Assembly (NCBI GenBank): GCA_025362535.1
Contig: JANYGE010000270.1
Location: 1-9,143 of the forward strand
DNA: 9,143 bases
Direction: 5' to 3'
Source of the DNA: Hyphomicrobiales bacterium
GTDB lineage: Bacteria > Pseudomonadota > Alphaproteobacteria > Rhizobiales > Aestuariivirgaceae
Shown here: positions 6,277-9,143 of the stretch, in pieces
Layout of the letters: each line of letters starts with the position of its first letter
Position numbering within the stretch: the stretch's first letter is position 1
Notes under the pieces: generated by a model
Database searches by the model: none
Seen by the model: the letters and a program-made list of their open reading frames with translations, nothing else
What the model was told of the DNA's origin: nothing
Made by a program: the position numbers and the translations under genes

Positions 6277-7086
6277 ATGCCACTTCAGACTAGTGTCAGT
6301 AGACGATTAGCTGGTGATAAAGCTGGAATTAATTCGGTCGAGGTAGCAGCAGATATTCTTTTGCAGTTGGCAAATTTTCGCCAACCCATAACTCTCAAAA
6401 TATTGAGTCAGCACTGCAATTTAAGCCCGAGCAAAGTACATCGATACTTAAGCAGTTTAACGAAACTAGGGTTTACATCTCACGGAGAAAAATCTGGAAA
6501 ATATTCTTTAGGCAAGAACGCAATACTTCTTGGGTTGGCGGCCATGCATCAAATTGATCAGATTGACGATGTCATGGAAGAAGTACAAAAGCTCGTAGCT
6601 GAGATTAACTGCCACGTTGGTCTATCAGTTTGGAGCAAAGCCGGGCCGACGATCGTCAGATGGGAAAGATCAGATGATTCTTTGGTCGTCCCTTTTATGT
6701 TAGGACAAGTGCTGCCAATTTTGCATTCTGCGTCAGGTAGAGTGTTCGCGGCGTTCTTGGATCCGGCATTGACGCGTGAGCTAATAGCAAAGGAAAGAGC
6801 TTCCTATAACGATTCAATTTATGCATCCGACGATGAGTTGAAGATTGCCCTTCGCGAGATCAATAGAAATCGTTTTGCCATTTCCAAAGGAGAGGTTGAA
6901 AGTGAGACAACCGCAATTTCAACCCCGATTGTTGATTGGCAGGATAATCCGATTGTCGTCATAACGGCATTGATTTCGAAAAACTCAAGTGACGATAAAA
7001 TTTTATCTATATTGACTGCACTGAGAATTTTTTCAGAAAACAAGTCGGTTCAAAGGCCATCATTTCCGTTTGCGATGGCGAACTAG
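6277..7086 (+). CDS. IclR-family transcriptional regulator
   Basis: The 269-residue length is typical of the family. A winged helix-turn-helix occupies about 17-80: INSVEVAADILLQLANF, the recognition region HCNLSPSKVHRYLSSLTKLGF, and the wing GKYSLGK. The IclR effector-binding (GAF-like) domain covers about 90-255, with signature parts PILHSASGRVFAAFLDP (147-163) and the final TAISTPIVDWQDNPIVVITALI. GGGAG lies nine bases upstream of ATG. Most IclR proteins control catabolic, glyoxylate or aromatic-compound genes next to them, but no metabolic enzyme is near this one. Its neighbours are exported proteins on both sides, so it may control one or both, or be autoregulated across the 749-base divergent region. 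Codon and base use are more AT-rich than in kdsD, which may indicate separate origin. Confidence 0.93.
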   Translation: MPLQTSVSRRLAGDKAGINSVEVAADILLQLANFRQPITLKILSQHCNLSPSKVHRYLSSLTKLGFTSHGEKSGKYSLGKNAILLGLAAMHQIDQIDDVMEEVQKLVAEINCHVGLSVWSKAGPTIVRWERSDDSLVVPFMLGQVLPILHSASGRVFAAFLDPALTRELIAKERASYNDSIYASDDELKIALREINRNRFAISKGEVESETTAISTPIVDWQDNPIVVITALISKNSSDDKILSILTALRIFSENKSVQRPSFPFAMAN

Positions 7087-7165
7087 AAACCTTGTTTTCT
7101 TCGACTGCTTTGGCACATATTCTATTAGGCAATTAATTTAAATTTAGTGCCGCGAGGATCTCCTG

Positions 7166-7202
7166 AAGATATGCGCTCGGTGCAAGATTTCTTGCATATC
7201 TT
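7166..7202. repeat. Perfect inverted repeat with an overlapping second hairpin
   Basis: AAGATATGC (7166-7174) and GCATATCTT (7194-7202) are perfect 9-base arms. Within them, TGCAAG (7181-7186) and CTTGCA (7191-7196) form a 6-base stem with an ATTT loop. The two stems share bases 7194-7196, so they compete for those bases or merge into a bulged stem. It lies 80 bases after the IclR stop in the 296-base gap before the glycine-rich gene. It could end IclR transcription or be a leader structure or protein-binding site. No T-run follows directly. Confidence 0.5.
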
Positions 7203-7382
7203 GTCGTTTCAATTTTCGCATTGAGGAATTGATTTCTTCTAAGAGCATTATTTTGGCGAATAATAACGCGTTGCTTCTTAGGTTTACTGACTATCGAAAT
7301 TCATACTTCATTTGGAAAAACTATCCTTCGTCTCAGTGGCCGATATTTAGCGGCTGAATTATCATAGAGAGAGGATAACATA

Positions 7383-8216
7383 ATGAGCAAGCAACATTGT
7401 TTGATTGTATTGGTATCAACCGCATTACTTTTATCGACTAGTTCAATGCCGTCTTACGCAGATCAACTCGGTGGTGGTTTGGGTGGTTTAGGTGGTGCTG
7501 TTGGCGGTGCGGTTGGCGGCATTGGCGGCGCGGTTGGCGGCATTGGCGGTGCCGTGGGCGGTGTTACTGGTGCAGTCGGTGGCGCTGTTGGCGGCGTAAC
7601 AGGTGCAGTAGGCGGTACCGTTGGCGGCGTAACTGGTGCAGTTGGTGGTGTCACTGGTGCAGTTGGTGGCGTAGCAGGTGCTGTAAATGGGATAGCGGGA
7701 ACCACGGTCAATGCCGGAATTCTCGGCCCAAATGGAGCCTTAAGTTTGACAGCAAAATCACAGGTTCTTTCTGGGATCACTGCCAATCTGAAGCTCCTCA
7801 CGCCGAAGCAACTGTTGATGCTGTGCCTTAACACTGGTGGTGGGACAAGTGGTTGTAACGGTGCCAGTCGGCCTCAACTATTGGGACTGGTGAGCGCAAG
7901 ACTTAAGTTATTGAGCAATCGTCAACTTGTCAGCCTGTGCCTCAGCATCGGCTCGAATGGTTGTGGCGGCGGCGGCACCGGTGGTGGCGGAGGTGGAGGC
8001 ACTGGCGGCGGAGGTGGAGGCACTGGCGGAGGCGGCGGCACTGGAGGCGGCGGCACTGGAGGTGGTGGCACTGGAGGTGGTGGCACGAGTACGGTCGCAA
8101 GCATGTCAGACCATGATGTCATCGTTTACAAAAAACGTTGCAGTTCGATACTGCGTAATCCACTTGCATATGCACGAGATATTGTAAGTATTTGCCGCCT
8201 CATCGCACTTCGTTAA
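7383..8216 (+). CDS. Secreted glycine-rich protein with duplicated cysteine motif
   Basis: The 277-residue product has a signal peptide (cleavage near SYA, residue 26). Residues 30-103 are a low-complexity block of GAVGG and GGVTGAVGG units with glycine-zipper-like spacing. Residues 132-158 and 170-194 are an internal duplication: NLKLLTPKQLLMLCLN...SGC and RLKLLSNRQLVSLCLS...NGC, each helical with a cysteine pair (C148/C158 and C186/C194). Then a block of GGGGT units (about 195-235) leads to a conserved-looking end, DVIVYKKRCSSILRNPLAYARDIVSICRLI, with C253 and C271. Six cysteines in the mature part suggest three disulfides. GAGG eight bases upstream supports the ATG. No named family is recognised. 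A surface, matrix or adhesive role is plausible. The start is sound, and mixed GGC/GGT/GGA codons in the repeats argue for selection on the protein. Confidence 0.8.
   Translation: MSKQHCLIVLVSTALLLSTSSMPSYADQLGGGLGGLGGAVGGAVGGIGGAVGGIGGAVGGVTGAVGGAVGGVTGAVGGTVGGVTGAVGGVTGAVGGVAGAVNGIAGTTVNAGILGPNGALSLTAKSQVLSGITANLKLLTPKQLLMLCLNTGGGTSGCNGASRPQLLGLVSARLKLLSNRQLVSLCLSIGSNGCGGGGTGGGGGGGTGGGGGGTGGGGGTGGGGTGGGGTGGGGTSTVASMSDHDVIVYKKRCSSILRNPLAYARDIVSICRLIALR
7470..7691 (+). repeat. Coding tandem repeat, GAVGG/GVTGAVGG units
   Basis: Degenerate short DNA repeats built on GGCGGTGCAGTTGGC-like units encode the first glycine-rich block of the secreted protein. Synonymous third positions differ between units, so the array is old or under protein-level selection rather than a recent slippage product. 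The opposite strand reads as a long Pro/Thr-rich open frame, which is an artefact of this composition. Confidence 0.85.
7965..8087 (+). repeat. Coding tandem repeat, GGGGT units
   Basis: Units of about 15 bases (GGTGGTGGCACTGGA type) encode GGGGT repeats in the linker between the duplicated cysteine motif and the C-terminal domain. The last units, near 8041-8087, are most alike, which suggests that copy number may vary between strains. Confidence 0.8.
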
Positions 8217-8360
8217 AGGCGCACGCTGTAGAAAAGGTTCACCCGGTTCAAAGCTGGAGTTTGTTGGGTCCTGCGACCTGCTGACTCTCGTTTGGATCGG
8301 GGGAGTCTCATGACTATTGTGTGGTGCCGATTTAGCCACGATTAATAGCTTGCTAGAGCA

Positions 8361-8403
8361 TGTTTAGATCAAGCCAATATTTCGGCTGGATTGTGGTTTG
8401 TAA
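8361..8403 (+). repeat. 43-base direct repeat, copy 2
   Basis: This is the second copy of the sequence at 3971-4013, in the same orientation, differing at four positions in the second ten-base segment. Immediately to its left is GCTAGAGCA, so the composite reads TAGAGCATG, a motif I recall (unverified) from dispersed intergenic repeats in Rhizobiales. It lies about 145 bases after the glycine-rich gene and about 40 bases beyond the toxin stop codon, in a 229-base gap with no gene. Confidence 0.8.
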
Positions 8404-8445
8404 AGTGAAGAGTGGCCTAGTCAGAACCGATCAAGTTCAGGGCCG

Positions 8446-8772
8446 CTATTTTGCGAGGGCAAGATGAACGCGGATGGCTTCTTCAACGTTTTTAATATCG
8501 CTCTTGGATAGAGTTCCAAATTGAGATTTTAAGCGCGCCTTATCGGCGGTCATGATTTGGTCGGCCATGGCTTTGCTGCTTTGGTCGCCAATTTTCACCA
8601 AAGCTTCGCCGGGGTATAGTTTGGTGATATTGCTTGTAAGGGGAACCACGACCACGCGCGGGAGATTGCGATTTGCTGCGTCGTTGCTGACGATGACTGC
8701 CGGTCTACGTTTGCCAATTTCACTGCCGATGGCGGGATCAAATTCAACCCACCACACCTCACCGCGTTTCAT
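8446..8772 (-). CDS. Type II toxin, PemK/MazF-family endoribonuclease
   Basis: The 108-residue product matches the full length of PemK/MazF toxins, ribosome-independent RNases that cut mRNA at short sequences. Family motifs are in order: MKRGEVWWVEFDPAIGSEIGKRRPAVIVSND at the N-terminus (the RG-E-W loop and RPAVIVSND strand), VVVVPLTSN in the middle, and ADQIMTADKARL towards the end. The catalytic-type Arg and Thr positions of these motifs are present, so it appears intact. ATG at 8772 is chosen because MKRGEVWW is the conserved start; the frame continues six codons further up. It overlaps the antitoxin stop by 14 bases. No strong ribosome site is seen, so translation is probably coupled to the antitoxin. 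Cleavage specificity cannot be read from sequence. Confidence 0.93.
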   Translation of the reverse strand: MKRGEVWWVEFDPAIGSEIGKRRPAVIVSNDAANRNLPRVVVVPLTSNITKLYPGEALVKIGDQSSKAMADQIMTADKARLKSQFGTLSKSDIKNVEEAIRVHLALAK

Positions 8773-8989
8773 CAGCCACATCTTTAGCAAGAGAGTTGGC
8801 CCATTCGCTAGCGTCTACCTCGCGTTCGGCGTCTGCGGCCATGGCCAAATAGCCTGCATCCAAAGCTGTATCCAGAACATGCGGGCGCAGCAAATCCTCG
8901 ATAAACTGACTCATGCGCCGCTTGCCAATGGTGCGGTAAAGGCCATCATAAACAGCTTCATCGAGGCTAATGGTCATTTTCTTGTGCAT
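8759..8989 (-). CDS. Ribbon-helix-helix antitoxin of the PemK/MazF pair
   Basis: This 76-residue protein precedes the toxin, the usual order. Residues 5-45 (MTISLDEAVYDGLYRTIGKRRMSQFIEDLLRPHV) fit a ribbon-helix-helix DNA-binding fold: an N-terminal beta-strand for operator contact followed by two helices. The acidic tail (residues 46-76: ALDAGYLAMAADAEREVDASEWANSLAKDVADE) would wrap the toxin. ATG at 8989 is favoured. ATG at 8977 (MTISLDE) is a possible later start, and a TTG at 8998 is unlikely. No clear Shine-Dalgarno precedes it. The promoter geometry upstream would place the transcript start almost on the ATG, so a leaderless message is possible. The tail matches antitoxins found with MazF-type toxins in Alphaproteobacteria (from memory). 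Confidence 0.88.
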   Translation of the reverse strand: MHKKMTISLDEAVYDGLYRTIGKRRMSQFIEDLLRPHVLDTALDAGYLAMAADAEREVDASEWANSLAKDVADETR

Positions 8990-8995
8990 GGAAGG

Positions 8996-9024
8996 CAAAT
9001 AACACGTTATACGTATAACGTCAA
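8996..9024 (-). promoter_or_regulatory. Promoter of the toxin-antitoxin pair
   Basis: Reading the minus strand, TTGACG (complement of 9019-9024) and TATTTG (complement of 8996-9001) are separated by 17 bases. The -35 is near consensus and the -10 moderate. The 18-base palindrome overlaps the -35 and spacer, so a bound antitoxin or complex would block polymerase. The expected transcript start, seven or so bases downstream, is close to 8989. Confidence 0.5.
9004..9021. promoter_or_regulatory. Perfect 18-base palindrome, likely operator of the toxin-antitoxin pair
   Basis: ACGTTATACGTATAACGT equals its own reverse complement across all 18 bases, with no spacer. It stands 15 bases before the antitoxin ATG. 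Ribbon-helix-helix antitoxins commonly repress their own operon by binding such palindromes, alone or with the toxin. Operator identity is inferred from position and symmetry. Confidence 0.72.
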
Positions 9025-9071
9025 TGTGTGCTATGTTGTGGCTTAAATGCTAGTCGCTAACCATTGGAGAG

Positions 9072-9143
9072 CTAAAATCTTCCGGTAGCGTCGTCGACTT
9101 TATGGCGCGCTACAGCTGCGATAGGACGGTAGTAGAAAATGAA
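9072..9143 (-). CDS. Possible 3' end of a leftward gene, cut by the window edge
   Basis: A minus-strand frame is open from the window edge to a TAG at the complement of 9072-9074, giving 23 codons that end in RPIAAVARHKVDDATGRF. The residue mix looks protein-like, but the piece is too short to prove. The opposite strand also has a short open frame from ATG at 9103. No family is recognised. Confidence 0.22.
   Translation of the reverse strand, partial: FIFYYRPIAAVARHKVDDATGRF

Noticed and set aside
7463..7834. Long minus-strand Pro/Thr-rich open frame
   Set aside because: It is the complement of the GAVGG repeat in the glycine-rich gene. The repeat removes stop codons on the opposite strand, and no start signal or known family supports it.
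7470..8087. CRISPR array or satellite DNA
   Set aside because: Repeats are contiguous, short, in frame and without spacers. They encode protein low complexity.
7922..8122. Minus-strand poly-proline open frame
   Set aside because: It is a shadow of the GGGGT coding repeat.
8552..9046. 164-codon rightward open frame across the toxin-antitoxin genes
   Set aside because: It is antisense to two clearly recognised genes, and the product has no recognisable domain.

Overview
The window looks like chromosomal DNA of an alphaproteobacterium, probably a member of the Hyphomicrobiales/Rhizobiales with moderate G+C. This rests on protein character only: a PF10082-type beta-barrel protein, a KdsD/KpsF isomerase, a DUF2279-type protein, and a RHH/MazF pair of a kind common in that class. 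No rRNA or housekeeping marker confirms it.

Left part (1-3928), envelope genes with coding-type G+C (37 of 60 bases in 781-840). A truncated outer-membrane beta-barrel gene reads leftward. Divergent from it are arabinose-5-phosphate isomerase (kdsD, Kdo/LPS pathway) and a secreted DUF2279-type protein. A secreted von Willebrand A-domain protein faces these two from the opposite strand.

Middle part (about 4014-8360), different in character: long AT-rich non-coding stretches (14 of 60 bases are G or C in 5821-5880) and mostly unfamiliar secreted proteins. Three overlapping leftward genes (5527 down to 4091) encode small exported proteins: a two-cysteine pilin/coat-like protein, a beta-rich two-cysteine protein, and a protein with a charged helix and a basic tail. 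A 749-base gap separates them from a rightward IclR-family regulator. Next comes a secreted glycine-rich protein with two low-complexity blocks and a duplicated cysteine motif. The block is bracketed by two direct copies of a 43-base sequence (3971-4013 and 8361-8403, 39 of 43 identical). This could mark an inserted cassette or be two copies of a dispersed intergenic repeat. No integrase or transposase is visible in the window.

Right part (8446-9143): a compact type II toxin-antitoxin pair (RHH antitoxin, then PemK/MazF toxin, 14-base overlap). Just upstream is a perfect 18-base palindrome that overlaps a plausible promoter, as expected for autoregulation. The last 70 bases may hold the 3' end of another leftward gene, with weak support.

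The strongest candidate for something little described is the three-gene secreted cluster, together with the Cys-containing glycine-rich protein and the neighbouring IclR regulator. Their function cannot be read from sequence alone.
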